Assembly (NCBI GenBank): GCA_965197415.1
Contig: OZ240207.1
Coordinates: 1,178,001 to 1,242,000 of the forward strand
Origin: DAOUJI01 sp965197415
GTDB taxonomy: Bacteria; Chloroflexota; Dehalococcoidia; Lucifugimonadales; JAGWBF01
Direction of reading: 5' to 3'
Length of the DNA stretch: 64,000 nt
Shown: one piece after another, positions 1 through 8,377 of the stretch
Layout of the letters: every line of letters starts with the position of its first letter
Numbering within the stretch: the stretch's first letter is position 1
Position numbers and translations under genes: made by a program
The notes under the pieces: generated by a model
The model's input: the letters and a program-made list of their open reading frames with translations, nothing else
Told to the model about the DNA's origin: nothing
The model's database searches: none

Positions 1-2
1 TC

Positions 3-416
3 GATCCGGAGACGGGCAAGATAGACATCCTCCGGTTCACCGCCTTCTGCGACGCCGGAACGTCGATCCACCCCAGCTACGTGGAAGGGCAGGTGCAGGG
101 AGGCACAGTCCAAGGCATCGGCTGGGCGCTGAATGAGGAATACGTCTACAACGAGGACGGGGCCATGTCCAACTCCAGTTTCCTGGACTACCGGATGCCC
201 ACGACCCTGGACGTGCCCATGATTGACGCCGAGATAGTGGAAGTGCCCAACCCCAGGCACCCTTATGGGATACGCGGCGTGGGCGAGATACCCATAATAC
301 CCCCATTGCCCGCCCTGGCGTTGGCAGTGAAGAATGCCATTGGAACCCCCATATACAGGCTGCCCATCTCTCCAGGCGCCGTCTTGGATGCGCTGGAAAA
401 GAAGGAGAACGGCTAA
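3..416 (+). CDS. Molybdopterin-binding hydroxylase large subunit, C-terminal part (partial)
   Basis: The reading frame is open from the window edge, so only the last ~137 residues are present. They match the C-terminal molybdenum-cofactor domain of the xanthine dehydrogenase / CO dehydrogenase large-subunit family: a QGIGWAL motif, and a RGVGEIP motif whose glutamate aligns with the catalytic base of this family. These enzymes hydroxylate aldehydes, purines or aromatic heterocycles in the cytoplasm and work with FAD and 2Fe-2S subunits, which would lie upstream of the window. The substrate cannot be told from this fragment. The TAA stop is followed directly by a palindromic repeat unit. Confidence 0.85.
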   Translation, partial: DPETGKIDILRFTAFCDAGTSIHPSYVEGQVQGGTVQGIGWALNEEYVYNEDGAMSNSSFLDYRMPTTLDVPMIDAEIVEVPNPRHPYGIRGVGEIPIIPPLPALALAVKNAIGTPIYRLPISPGAVLDALEKKENG

Positions 417-503
417 CCCCTCACCCCAACAGTGTCCCGGGAGAGAGGGAGCTAAACCGCTCTACTCTCCCCTCTCCCTAGGGAGAGGGGCCGGGGGTGA
501 GGG
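417..503. repeat. Palindromic intergenic repeat unit
   Basis: A perfect 22-bp palindrome at 469-490 (CCCCTCTCCC-TA-GGGAGAGGGG) is enclosed by an outer inverted pair, CCCTCACCCC near 418 and GGGGTGAGGG near 494. It fills the gap between the molybdopterin gene and the amidohydrolase. Related units occur near 3897, 23572, 32071, 50031 and 54635. Confidence 0.8.
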
Positions 504-529
504 CCGTCCCCGTCATTTTGGAGGAATGT

Positions 530-1654
530 GTGTACCAGAACTACAAGGTGTTTTCGTGCGACAGCCACGTCTTCGAGCCGGTGGACCTCTACCACCAGCG
601 TATCGAAGATCGATTCAAGCCCAGGCTGCCCCACGAAGTTGAGGCTGATGGCGTCAAGTGGCGCATGACCGAGGGACACGCACCCTCCAGGCTCAAGAAA
701 CCGGTGTTTGAGGGCCTCGACGCGGTCCGCGACGAGGCTGGCGGATTCGTTGGAGAGACCCGCCGGGAAGACTTGCGTAAGGACGGGGTGGACCTGTCGG
801 TGTGCTATCCCAACCGGGCGTTCAGCCTGCTGGCCACCAACGACGGCGAGTTCCAGCTGGCCATCGCCCGCGTGTTCAACGACTGGATACTGGAGACGGA
901 CCTGGCCCGTATGTCTGACGATTTCGTATTGTCGGCCATCCTGCCCCCCAAGGACGTGGTCCGGGCCAGGGCTGAGCTGGTCAGAATCGCCAAGACGGGG
1001 AAATTCAAGGGCCTGTTCATGCCGTCCTGGATAGAGGGCCAACCCTATGCCGGGAGCAGCATATACGACCCGCTGTGGGCCACCATTGAGGAGATAGGGC
1101 TGCCGGTGCTTTTCCACGCTGGAGTGGGCATAGACCCCAGGACTGCACGGGGAGACGGCGGCGCCATAATCAATTACGTCCGGGCAATAACCATCTGCTC
1201 AGAGCCCGTGCTCCAGCTGTGCTCATCGGGCATCCTGGAACGCTTCCCCAAGATAAAGTTCGGCCTCATCGAGTCCCAGATGAGCTGGCTCCCAGGCATC
1301 CTTCACCTGATGGACGAGGGATACCACAAGCACCACATGTGGGTCAGGCCCAAGCTCCCGATGCTGCCTTCGGACTACTTCCGACGCCAGGGCCATGTCA
1401 TGTGGATGGACGACGAACCCGGTCTGCAGATGCGGGAATACATAGGGATGGACAGCATCCTCTGGGGCGACGACTATCCCCACCACGAGGGGACGTGGCC
1501 CAACTCCACCGAAGTGTTCGACCGCAGCCTGTCGGGCCTCAGTGACGACGAAAAGCGGAAGCTGCTCTGGGACAACGCCGCCCGCCTGTTCAACGTGGAC
1601 CCGACGACGCACGAGCCGGCGCCTGCCGGCGCTTCTCTTCCGGTTGACCGATAG
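530..1654 (+). CDS. ACMSD-like metal-dependent amidohydrolase
   Basis: A 374-residue TIM-barrel protein of the amidohydrolase_2 family (relatives of aminocarboxymuconate semialdehyde decarboxylase), cytoplasmic, acting by hydrolysis or decarboxylation on carboxylated aromatic or ring-cleavage compounds. Metal-site signatures are visible: D-S-H at residues 11-13, FHAGVG near 196 and DDYPHHEGTWP near 316. The GTG at 530 is preferred over the GTG at 497 because GGAGG lies 5 nt upstream and the residues before it are encoded by repeat DNA. It is the first of three paralogues in the window (others at 1813 and 10708, complement). The substrate is unknown. Confidence 0.85.
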   Translation: MYQNYKVFSCDSHVFEPVDLYHQRIEDRFKPRLPHEVEADGVKWRMTEGHAPSRLKKPVFEGLDAVRDEAGGFVGETRREDLRKDGVDLSVCYPNRAFSLLATNDGEFQLAIARVFNDWILETDLARMSDDFVLSAILPPKDVVRARAELVRIAKTGKFKGLFMPSWIEGQPYAGSSIYDPLWATIEEIGLPVLFHAGVGIDPRTARGDGGAIINYVRAITICSEPVLQLCSSGILERFPKIKFGLIESQMSWLPGILHLMDEGYHKHHMWVRPKLPMLPSDYFRRQGHVMWMDDEPGLQMREYIGMDSILWGDDYPHHEGTWPNSTEVFDRSLSGLSDDEKRKLLWDNAARLFNVDPTTHEPAPAGASLPVDR

Positions 1655-1725
1655 GTCCGGACCTTCCGGACCGGAGCGTCATGCCCTGGTACATCATACA
1701 GCTCTGTCCCTCCCTCCATTGTTCG

Positions 1726-1754
1726 TTGACAACCATTTTGCGCCTCAATACAAT
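1726..1754 (+). promoter_or_regulatory. Sigma-70-like promoter for amidohydrolase 2
   Basis: TTGACA at 1726-1731 and TACAAT at 1749-1754 are separated by 17 bp. Predicted start of transcription is near 1761, giving a leader of about 50 nt before the ATG at 1813. Confidence 0.7.
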
Positions 1755-1812
1755 CGCCCAATCAGGCACGGACGGATCGTGAAGGTAATATTCACACCTA
1801 GAGGGGCAGCAT

Positions 1813-2961
1813 ATGGCCAATAATGGATTCAACGTGATGGATTCCGACATGCACATCTTCGAGCCCCCTGACCTTTGGCAGCGGTACATCGACCCAAAGT
1901 TCGAAAAACGCGCCCCAGTGGGACTGAACCGGCACCGGAGGGACATGGGCCTCACCCTGGACGGCGTAAACATCCAGTTCGGAGCCCCGCTGCTGCCCGG
2001 CAGGCCCCAGCCCGCCGCCAATCCTCAGGTCCAAGAGAGGGTTGAACAGGAGAGGAGAAAACAGGACGCCATCTACGCAGACGGTGAGGAGAACGGCTGG
2101 GACCCCGCTTCACAACTGAGGGCCATGGACACCGAAGGCATCGACATAGCCGTCCTCTTCCCCAGCCGGGGGCTGACCGTGCTGGCCATCGACGGAATGG
2201 ACCCTGATCTGGCCCTGGCCATCTCCCAGGCTTACAACAACTGGCTGTACGAATTCTGTCAGGGAGGCCCCGACCGGCTCTACGGGGCCGCGATGATTCC
2301 TCCCTTCGACGTGGAATATGCGGTGACCGAGACCCGCCGCTGTGTGGAAGAGCTGGGCTTCAGGTGCATCTTCATGCGCCCAAACGTAGTCAACGGTCGA
2401 AACTGGCACGACCCGTACTACGACCCCCTATGGGCGGAGTGCCAGCGACTGCAGATTCCCGTGGGCCTCCACGAAGGGGCAAACCCACCTTACATCAACC
2501 AGGTTGGGAGCAGCCTGGGGTCCAACATGCTGATACATGCGTGCACCCATCCCATGGAGATGATGCTGGCGGCGGTGAGCTTTTGCGGAGGAGGAGTCCT
2601 GGCCCGGTTCCCAGAGTTGAAAGTCGGCTTTCTGGAGGCGAACTGCTCCTGGGCGCCCTGGCTTATGTGGCGTCTGGACGAACATTACGAGGCACAGGGA
2701 TACCGCCAGCCAGAGCTTAAGAAGCCTCCCAGTGAACACTTCAAGGAACAGTGTTTCGTCAACATAGAGCCGGGGGAATGGCCAGCCAAGCACCTGGAAA
2801 ACCTGGGGTATGGGGACACCGTGGTGTTCTCCACCGACTATCCCCACGGGGACGGCCAATACCCCCACGCGGTGGAAATTTTCCTCACAATGGACTTGAC
2901 GGCCAATGCAAAGCGCAAGGTCCTGTGGGACAACTGCGCCCGTCTTTACAACTTCTCCTGA
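1813..2961 (+). CDS. ACMSD-like metal-dependent amidohydrolase
   Basis: 382 residues, second paralogue of the amidohydrolase_2 group. Motifs: DSDMHIFEPPDLW near residue 11 (the D-x-H metal ligands), GLHEGA near 220 and FSTDYPHGDGQYP near 340, followed by the usual KVLWDNCARLY at the C-terminus. The ATG at 1813 has a GAGGGG ribosome site and its own consensus promoter about 60 bp upstream, so it can be expressed apart from the upstream gene. The N-terminal third has an insertion rich in Gln/Glu/Arg compared with its neighbour at 530. Cytoplasmic hydrolase or decarboxylase; substrate unknown. Confidence 0.85.
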   Translation: MANNGFNVMDSDMHIFEPPDLWQRYIDPKFEKRAPVGLNRHRRDMGLTLDGVNIQFGAPLLPGRPQPAANPQVQERVEQERRKQDAIYADGEENGWDPASQLRAMDTEGIDIAVLFPSRGLTVLAIDGMDPDLALAISQAYNNWLYEFCQGGPDRLYGAAMIPPFDVEYAVTETRRCVEELGFRCIFMRPNVVNGRNWHDPYYDPLWAECQRLQIPVGLHEGANPPYINQVGSSLGSNMLIHACTHPMEMMLAAVSFCGGGVLARFPELKVGFLEANCSWAPWLMWRLDEHYEAQGYRQPELKKPPSEHFKEQCFVNIEPGEWPAKHLENLGYGDTVVFSTDYPHGDGQYPHAVEIFLTMDLTANAKRKVLWDNCARLYNFS

Positions 2962-3010
2962 ACAGCATGCCCCTTAGTGCTCCTTGTCCCTGAGTCCGAC
3001 GCCCGCCTGG

Positions 3011-3874
3011 TTAGAGCACGCCCGTCTGTCGGGCGTAGTCCAAGACTAGCCCAGCGATGCGGGCGGGGTCTTCCTGCACCACGAAATGACCGCCGGCGAT
3101 GGTCTTTACCTTGACGCCGGGCACTGTGTTCAGGAATTGCTGAGTGGTCGGGTTCTCCAGCCGGAACCGGTCGCTCTGCTCCGCCGCCACCAACGTCACC
3201 GGCATGTTCAGCCTGGCCATCCGCTCCCACACGTCGTCGGGCGTCTCGATAAGGTAGTAGAGGGCCTCCACTTCCGGCGGGCAGGCAAGTTCCACCTGTC
3301 CGTCATCCCTGTCGTGAAAGCCGCCGTTGACGTAGGCCCACAGGGACTCCTCGCTCCATGGCGCCAGCACGGGCCGTTCCCTGTATCGTTCGTAGACGGA
3401 CTGGCGGTCCGGGTACACAGCCCTGCGATTGCGGGCCCTGTCGGCCAGCATCCGGCTCCGTTCGTGGGCGCCCGGGTTCTTCCGGTCGATGAGATTAGGC
3501 TCGATGACCATCAACGCTTTGACCCGGTCTTGACGTTCATATGACCCCAACAGGCTGACCCCGCCACCCCTGGAGTGGCCCACCACCAGACAGTCTTTCA
3601 GGTCGAAACCGTCCAACAAGGCAATCAGGTCGCTGGCCAGATCATCCCAGGAAAAGGGTTCCGTGGGATTGCTGCTATGCCCGTGGCCCCGGAGGTCCAT
3701 AGAGATGCACCTGACCTCTCGGGACATGATTTCGGCGGCAGGTCCCCAGATGTCGGCACAGAAGCTCGAAGGATGGAGCAGAACGAAAGTCGGGGCGTCC
3801 TGGCCCCGTTGTGAATTCCATTCGAGGCAGTGGACCTTCCAGCCGTTGTTGTCTATGCAGTGACTTGTGGACAT
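3011..3874 (-). CDS. Alpha/beta hydrolase
   Basis: 287 residues, typical for a single-domain alpha/beta hydrolase. Nucleophile elbow VGHSRGG puts the catalytic serine at residue 101, the oxyanion region is LHPSSF near 33, and GGHFVVQEDP supplies the catalytic histidine near 263. No signal peptide, so cytoplasmic. It is the last gene of a leftward run starting with the MaoC-like gene near 9532 and could hydrolyse a ring-cleavage product or ester made by that pathway; the specific reaction is not deducible. A palindromic repeat lies between it and the preceding gene. Confidence 0.8.
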   Translation of the reverse strand: MSTSHCIDNNGWKVHCLEWNSQRGQDAPTFVLLHPSSFCADIWGPAAEIMSREVRCISMDLRGHGHSSNPTEPFSWDDLASDLIALLDGFDLKDCLVVGHSRGGGVSLLGSYERQDRVKALMVIEPNLIDRKNPGAHERSRMLADRARNRRAVYPDRQSVYERYRERPVLAPWSEESLWAYVNGGFHDRDDGQVELACPPEVEALYYLIETPDDVWERMARLNMPVTLVAAEQSDRFRLENPTTQQFLNTVPGVKVKTIAGGHFVVQEDPARIAGLVLDYARQTGVL

Positions 3875-3896
3875 TCCGTAACGTACCCCATCCTAA

Positions 3897-3960
3897 CCTT
3901 CCCCCAAAGGGGAAGGGACACTCCTACGCCTCCTCCCGGCGGGAGAGGGCTGGGGGTCGA
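3897..3960. repeat. Palindromic intergenic repeat unit
   Basis: CCTTCCCC-caaa-GGGGAAGG at 3897-3916, followed by a GC-rich GGCGGGAGAGGGCTGGGGGT stretch. A degenerate member of the repeat family at 417, lying between two co-directional genes. Confidence 0.6.
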
Positions 3961-3967
3961 AGGGAAC

Positions 3968-4483
3968 CTAATCTCCGGGGGCCTCTTTGTATCGGCGGCC
4001 TCTTCTGACAGCATCCCTGTCTAGGACGTAGTCCATCACCGGAACACCGTAACCGCAGCTGGTGGATGTTTTTTCGACGACTATTTCCACCACCTGCCGG
4101 GGTTTGGAGTGAAGGCCCTCTGCGGGACATTCCAGCAGCCGGGCCGCGACAGGAGAGTCGTCCACCGGAGTAGACGCCGCTCTTCCATAAAGGCGGACTA
4201 TGGCCGCGTCGTCAGCGTCGAAAGAGCAGACCATCAGGGTTATAGGGCTTCCTCCGTGAGAATGTCGGACGGTCTCGTTGCCGCTGCCTTTGTAGTCCAG
4301 GTAAGCCACACGGTTGGGGTCCAGTATATGGATCGGCACGCCGCCCTTGGGCGACAAGTTGATGGCCCCCTGCCCGTCGGGGCCTTCGTTCATGTCCGGG
4401 TCCGCTGTAGCTACGAAGAAAACCTTGGCGTTGCGGATGAGGTCAGCCTGCGCGTCGGTGATGGAGCTGAAGTAGTCGCCCAT
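3968..4483 (-). CDS. Pyridoxamine 5'-phosphate oxidase-like flavin split-barrel protein
   Basis: 171 residues. The N-terminal pattern (AKVFFVATAD, then INLSPKGG and YLDYKGSGNET) is that of the PNPOx-like split barrel, which binds FMN or F420 and often reduces or binds small organic compounds. The start has AGGAGG 7 nt upstream. It sits between a CoA-transferase and an alpha/beta hydrolase in the catabolic run, so a redox step on the same substrate is plausible but unproven. Pyridoxine synthesis is unlikely, as no other vitamin B6 genes are present. Confidence 0.75.
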   Translation of the reverse strand: MGDYFSSITDAQADLIRNAKVFFVATADPDMNEGPDGQGAINLSPKGGVPIHILDPNRVAYLDYKGSGNETVRHSHGGSPITLMVCSFDADDAAIVRLYGRAASTPVDDSPVAARLLECPAEGLHSKPRQVVEIVVEKTSTSCGYGVPVMDYVLDRDAVRRGRRYKEAPGD

Positions 4484-4540
4484 TCTTGGTCCTCCTGAGT
4501 TTGCGCTGGCATTTTATCACAGAAGCTCACCGGAGTGGCC

Positions 4541-5743
4541 TCAGTAGACCACCCGGCGTTCCTGCCATTGGTCCACCTGAGACTTCGTCGTACCCAGCAA
4601 TTCAACCAACACGTCCGCATTATGCTGCCCCATCATAGGCCCTGGCGCCCGGATGGACGCCGGAGTTCCACTGAACTTCCAGGGCGGCCCTTGCACAGTC
4701 TGAGGCCCCATAAAGGGATGCTCTATGGAAGTCCACGTTCCCCTGTCGTTCAGGTGGTCGTCCGCGACCAAGTCGCGGCTGCTCATGGACGGAGCCGCGC
4801 AGACTCCGGCCTTCTGAAGCATTGCCGCTGCCTCATTCGCAGACCGAGCCGAAGTCCACTCAGCAATCAACTCGTCCAAGGCGTCATGGTTGCGGTGTCG
4901 CGAGACCGGGTCAGCGAACCGAGAGTCCGCCAACCACTCTTCATGACCTGTGGCACTGCATAAAGCCCGCCACTCCTCCTGGCTGGCCACAGAGATCGTC
5001 ACCCAAGCATCGTCACCTTGGCACGGATAACATCCCTGGGGCGCAGCGCCCGGCTCCCGGTTGCCCTGGCTCTGGGCAACCCTCCCGTTCATTGCGTAGT
5101 CCATCAACGCCTCTCCGGTATACACAATAATGGACTCCCTGGAGGAGAGGTCTATAAACTGCCCCTCTCCGGTCTTCAGCCGGTGGAAGAGTCCCATGAG
5201 CAAAGCAAGAGCCGCCGTCGACGCAACCCTCGCATCTATGCTGTCGCGGAGTTCCGTGGGCGGGGCGTCGGGGTATCCAGTCAAGTGTCCCAGCCCGCTC
5301 ATGGAATTGAACACATTGGCATATCCGGGGAAGGCGCTCTCCGGACCGGAAGCGCCGCCGTTGGAGATGGACACCATGATCAGAGTCGGATTGACTTCCC
5401 TGAGCCTGTCGTAGCTGAGGCCCAACCGAGCCATGACTCCTGGCCGCATGTTCTCCACGACGGCGTCGCTGACGGACGCTATCTTCAAAGCCAGCTCCAC
5501 AGCTTCAGGCTCCTTGAGATTCAGCTGGACGCTTTGCTTGTTCAGGTTCAGCGTGTTGAAAACGGGGGAGTTTTCCGGGTCGTCGTAGGAATAGGGAGGC
5601 CTTCTGGCTCCGTCGACCTGCATCCGGCTTTCCACCTTGATTATCTCCCCTCCCAGGAACCCCAGGAACAGGGTGGCAAACGGACCGGCCAGCAGGCTGG
5701 TGAAGTCAAGGACGCGCACCCCAGCCAAAGCTCCTGTCGTCAT
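4541..5743 (-). CDS. Class III (CaiB/BaiF) CoA-transferase
   Basis: 400 residues. The N-terminus GVRVLDFTSLLAGPF and GGEIIKVES are family signatures; these enzymes move CoA between carboxylic acids and so activate acids for degradation. The start at 5743 is chosen because it overlaps the TGA of the upstream CoA-transferase (ATGA) and has GGGAGG ahead. In formyl-CoA transferase the nucleophile is an aspartate in V-D-x-S-x-x-D; the matching position here (FIDLSSRES) reads as Glu by my alignment. The two tandem CoA-transferases may form a heteromer or act on successive intermediates. Confidence 0.85.
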   Translation of the reverse strand: MTTGALAGVRVLDFTSLLAGPFATLFLGFLGGEIIKVESRMQVDGARRPPYSYDDPENSPVFNTLNLNKQSVQLNLKEPEAVELALKIASVSDAVVENMRPGVMARLGLSYDRLREVNPTLIMVSISNGGASGPESAFPGYANVFNSMSGLGHLTGYPDAPPTELRDSIDARVASTAALALLMGLFHRLKTGEGQFIDLSSRESIIVYTGEALMDYAMNGRVAQSQGNREPGAAPQGCYPCQGDDAWVTISVASQEEWRALCSATGHEEWLADSRFADPVSRHRNHDALDELIAEWTSARSANEAAAMLQKAGVCAAPSMSSRDLVADDHLNDRGTWTSIEHPFMGPQTVQGPPWKFSGTPASIRAPGPMMGQHNADVLVELLGTTKSQVDQWQERRVVY

Positions 5744-6966
5744 ATCACGCCTCCCTTGGCCAAGTCTGAAAGCTCCGTTTCCTCCATGCCCAGCAGGCCG
5801 CAATAGACATCCCGGTTGTGTTGGCCGAGGAGAGGCGCAGGACTATCCACCGCCCACGGGGTCTTGGGGAACCTGTAGGGACGGGACGGGTAGGTCAAGG
5901 CGCCAGTCTCTGGGTGGTCCACCTCCACGAAGAAGCCCCTGTCGGCCAGCTGGGGCGACCGCAGAACGTCCTCGGACGTCGCAAAGTAGGCCGCGGGGCA
6001 TCCGCTGGGCGCCGCCTTGTAATAGACCTCCTCTTTGGTTAGCTCCGCCGCCCACTCTCCGATGATGCGGTTCACCTCGTCCCCGTGGCGTATGCGGTCG
6101 GCGCGGGTGACGTACCGCTCGTCGTCGGCCAACTCAGGACGCCCCATGATTTCAACCAGGACCCTCCACTGGCGGTCTTCCCTTGGGTACAGGATGACGT
6201 ATCCGTCCTTGCAGGCGTATATGCCGCCGTATTCGTAGGTCCTGGACCGGTCCACCAGGCGCCCGTTCCCCAGATACAAGGTATGGGTCAGCCGGTTGAG
6301 GCCCATCGTGGACTCCTGGATGGACACTTCTATCCGCTGCCCCGTTCCCTGGAACGCCCGGGCATAGAGAGCGGCTATGGCCGCCGAGGCTGCCATCTGG
6401 CCGGTGTCGTAGTCGCCCAGATGCACCCCCGCCGCCACGGGCGCCCTGTCCGGGTTCATGGTGTACCCCAGTCCCCCAGGCAAGGTATAGCCCTCGCCGG
6501 AGGCGTGAAAAGTGTTTACGTGGCGGGCTTTCCAGAACGACCGGGGGCCAGTCAGACCAAACGGTGTGATGGACACGTGGACCAAGGCCGGATTTCTCTC
6601 TTTTAGGACATCGTAGCTCAGCCCCATCGACTCCATTGACCCCTCCGCCGGACCCGGAGGTCGGTCTTCCACCAACAGGTCGGCTGATTCGGCCAGCCGA
6701 AGGAAAAGCTCCCGCCCGGTGGCGGTGGATATGTCGAGCGTGACGCTTTCCTTGTTGGTGTTCAGGTACAGGAACAGCCCGCTCTTTTCGAGATCAGGCG
6801 CGTCATCCGGAAAGGGTCCAAAATGCCTGGCCGGGTCTCCGAATCCCGGCGATTCCACTTTGATGACCCTGGCGCCCATGTCGCCCAGGAGCTTGGAGCA
6901 GAAGGGGCCGGCTATGAAACCGGCAAACTCCAGAACCGTGATCCCATCGAATATCTTTGGAGCCAT
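5740..6966 (-). CDS. Class III (CaiB/BaiF) CoA-transferase
   Basis: 408 residues, same family as the next gene, with ITVLEFAGFIAGPFCSKLL and ARVIKVESPG at the N-terminus and a Glu (SIQEST) at the position usually occupied by the nucleophilic Asp. The ATG has GGGAGAGG just upstream. Its stop overlaps the following CoA-transferase start by 4 bp, indicating translational coupling. Likely cytoplasmic CoA activation of a carboxylic acid imported by the adjacent MFS transporter; the acid is unknown. Confidence 0.85.
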   Translation of the reverse strand: MAPKIFDGITVLEFAGFIAGPFCSKLLGDMGARVIKVESPGFGDPARHFGPFPDDAPDLEKSGLFLYLNTNKESVTLDISTATGRELFLRLAESADLLVEDRPPGPAEGSMESMGLSYDVLKERNPALVHVSITPFGLTGPRSFWKARHVNTFHASGEGYTLPGGLGYTMNPDRAPVAAGVHLGDYDTGQMAASAAIAALYARAFQGTGQRIEVSIQESTMGLNRLTHTLYLGNGRLVDRSRTYEYGGIYACKDGYVILYPREDRQWRVLVEIMGRPELADDERYVTRADRIRHGDEVNRIIGEWAAELTKEEVYYKAAPSGCPAAYFATSEDVLRSPQLADRGFFVEVDHPETGALTYPSRPYRFPKTPWAVDSPAPLLGQHNRDVYCGLLGMEETELSDLAKGGVI

Positions 6967-7031
6967 GCCTCTCCCGCCGGATCGCCCTGCTTACTTAGCC
7001 TTTGGATAATAAAGGGACGGCAGCTTGAACG

Positions 7032-8330
7032 CTAGCCCTCCGCTTTAGCGGTGACGACCCCTGTCTTGGCCTTGGGTGGCCGAACCGTCGTCATAAGCGC
7101 CGCCGCCGCTCCGTACAGTCCTAGGATTGTCCACCAGGACGATGCGTAGTCTCCGGAAAAGTCCCTCATGTATCCAACCAGCGGCGCCCCGACTCCGGCG
7201 GTCAGCAGCGTCACCGGAAGCACGACGCCGCGTATGGCGCCCAGGAAGGTCCTCCCGTAGTATTCCGCCATCATGTATGTGGGCACAATCATGAATAAGC
7301 CCACCGACGAGCCGAATATGAGCGTTGACGCGAACATGTGCAACTCCTGTGTGCCGAACACCATCAGAGTCGTAGACGAGGCGAACCCTATGAAAGCCCC
7401 CACCCCAAGAAACCTGACCGGAAACCGCTCCACCAGCCAACCCGACAGGAGAATCATCACCGTCGCTCCGGCAGCGTCCACGGAGAAGGCAAATGAGACC
7501 GTCTGGGCGTCGATGCCCCGTTCTGTCCAGAATGGGAACCTGTGTACGCTGGCTCCACCCTGGGCCAGCCCATGGAGCGCAAACACCACCATCAGCTTCC
7601 ACAGGGTGGACTCGCGCCTCGCATCGGCCAGCGTCCAGGCATTCTCCTCAGAGGCAGCAATTCTCCTGGCAGCGGATGTATTGCTGATAGGTCTCGCGTC
7701 AGCCGACCTGGGGCCTCCGTCCACCTCCAGCCCCATGTCCTCTGGTTGGCGGCGCAAAAACAGGGCGCCCACGGGGATGCAGATGACCATGAAAGCGATG
7801 GCCATAATCCCCCACGCAGCTCGCCATCCCTCCTCATCGATGAGGAACTGGGTCAAGGGCACCAGGGTCACTCCGCCGACCCCCAGTCCCAGTGTGGACA
7901 ACGCAAGGGCGCGGCCCCTGAGCCTTACGAACCACTTGGCCACGGGAACCGACGTTACAAGGCTGTTGGGAGCCGTGACTCCGGTCACTCCGATAATGCC
8001 GAATAGCAGGAAGAACTGCCAGGCTTCGCTGACATGGGATATTGCCAAAAGGCACAGGCCGATCACGCCCGCCGCTACAACTATGAACAGTCTGGACCCG
8101 TAACGGTCCAGAAGTCGCCCGACCATCAACGCTGACAGTCCAGCCGTCAGGTTTCGGGTGGTCTGGGCCCACCCGAAATCGGCCCTGCTCATGTCCAGTC
8201 CCTCCCCCATGGGCACGACGAAGGGGCCAAAGTTCAGCGTTCCCGTGGCCATGGTGGAGTAGTTGACCAGAAACATGGAGGCGACGATGACCCAGCCGTA
8301 GAAGATGGGGCCTCGTCTGAAGGGGTTCAA
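7032..8330 (-). CDS. MFS transporter
   Basis: 432 residues with about 12 hydrophobic segments and an MFS loop-2/3 style motif (GRLLDRYGSR). The N-terminus FYGWVIVASMFLVNY is typical of the monocarboxylate/oxalate-formate antiporter branch. Inner-membrane uptake or exchange of an organic acid is likely. The start codon appears to be TTG with only a weak ribosome site. It lies between the MaoC-like hydratase and the two CoA-transferases, which suggests it imports their substrate. Confidence 0.85.
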   Translation of the reverse strand: MNPFRRGPIFYGWVIVASMFLVNYSTMATGTLNFGPFVVPMGEGLDMSRADFGWAQTTRNLTAGLSALMVGRLLDRYGSRLFIVVAAGVIGLCLLAISHVSEAWQFFLLFGIIGVTGVTAPNSLVTSVPVAKWFVRLRGRALALSTLGLGVGGVTLVPLTQFLIDEEGWRAAWGIMAIAFMVICIPVGALFLRRQPEDMGLEVDGGPRSADARPISNTSAARRIAASEENAWTLADARRESTLWKLMVVFALHGLAQGGASVHRFPFWTERGIDAQTVSFAFSVDAAGATVMILLSGWLVERFPVRFLGVGAFIGFASSTTLMVFGTQELHMFASTLIFGSSVGLFMIVPTYMMAEYYGRTFLGAIRGVVLPVTLLTAGVGAPLVGYMRDFSGDYASSWWTILGLYGAAAALMTTVRPPKAKTGVVTAKAEG

Positions 8331-8377
8331 TAGCGCCGCCAGCGCTTACCTAGGCAGTCCATTGGCTTGCAGATGCC

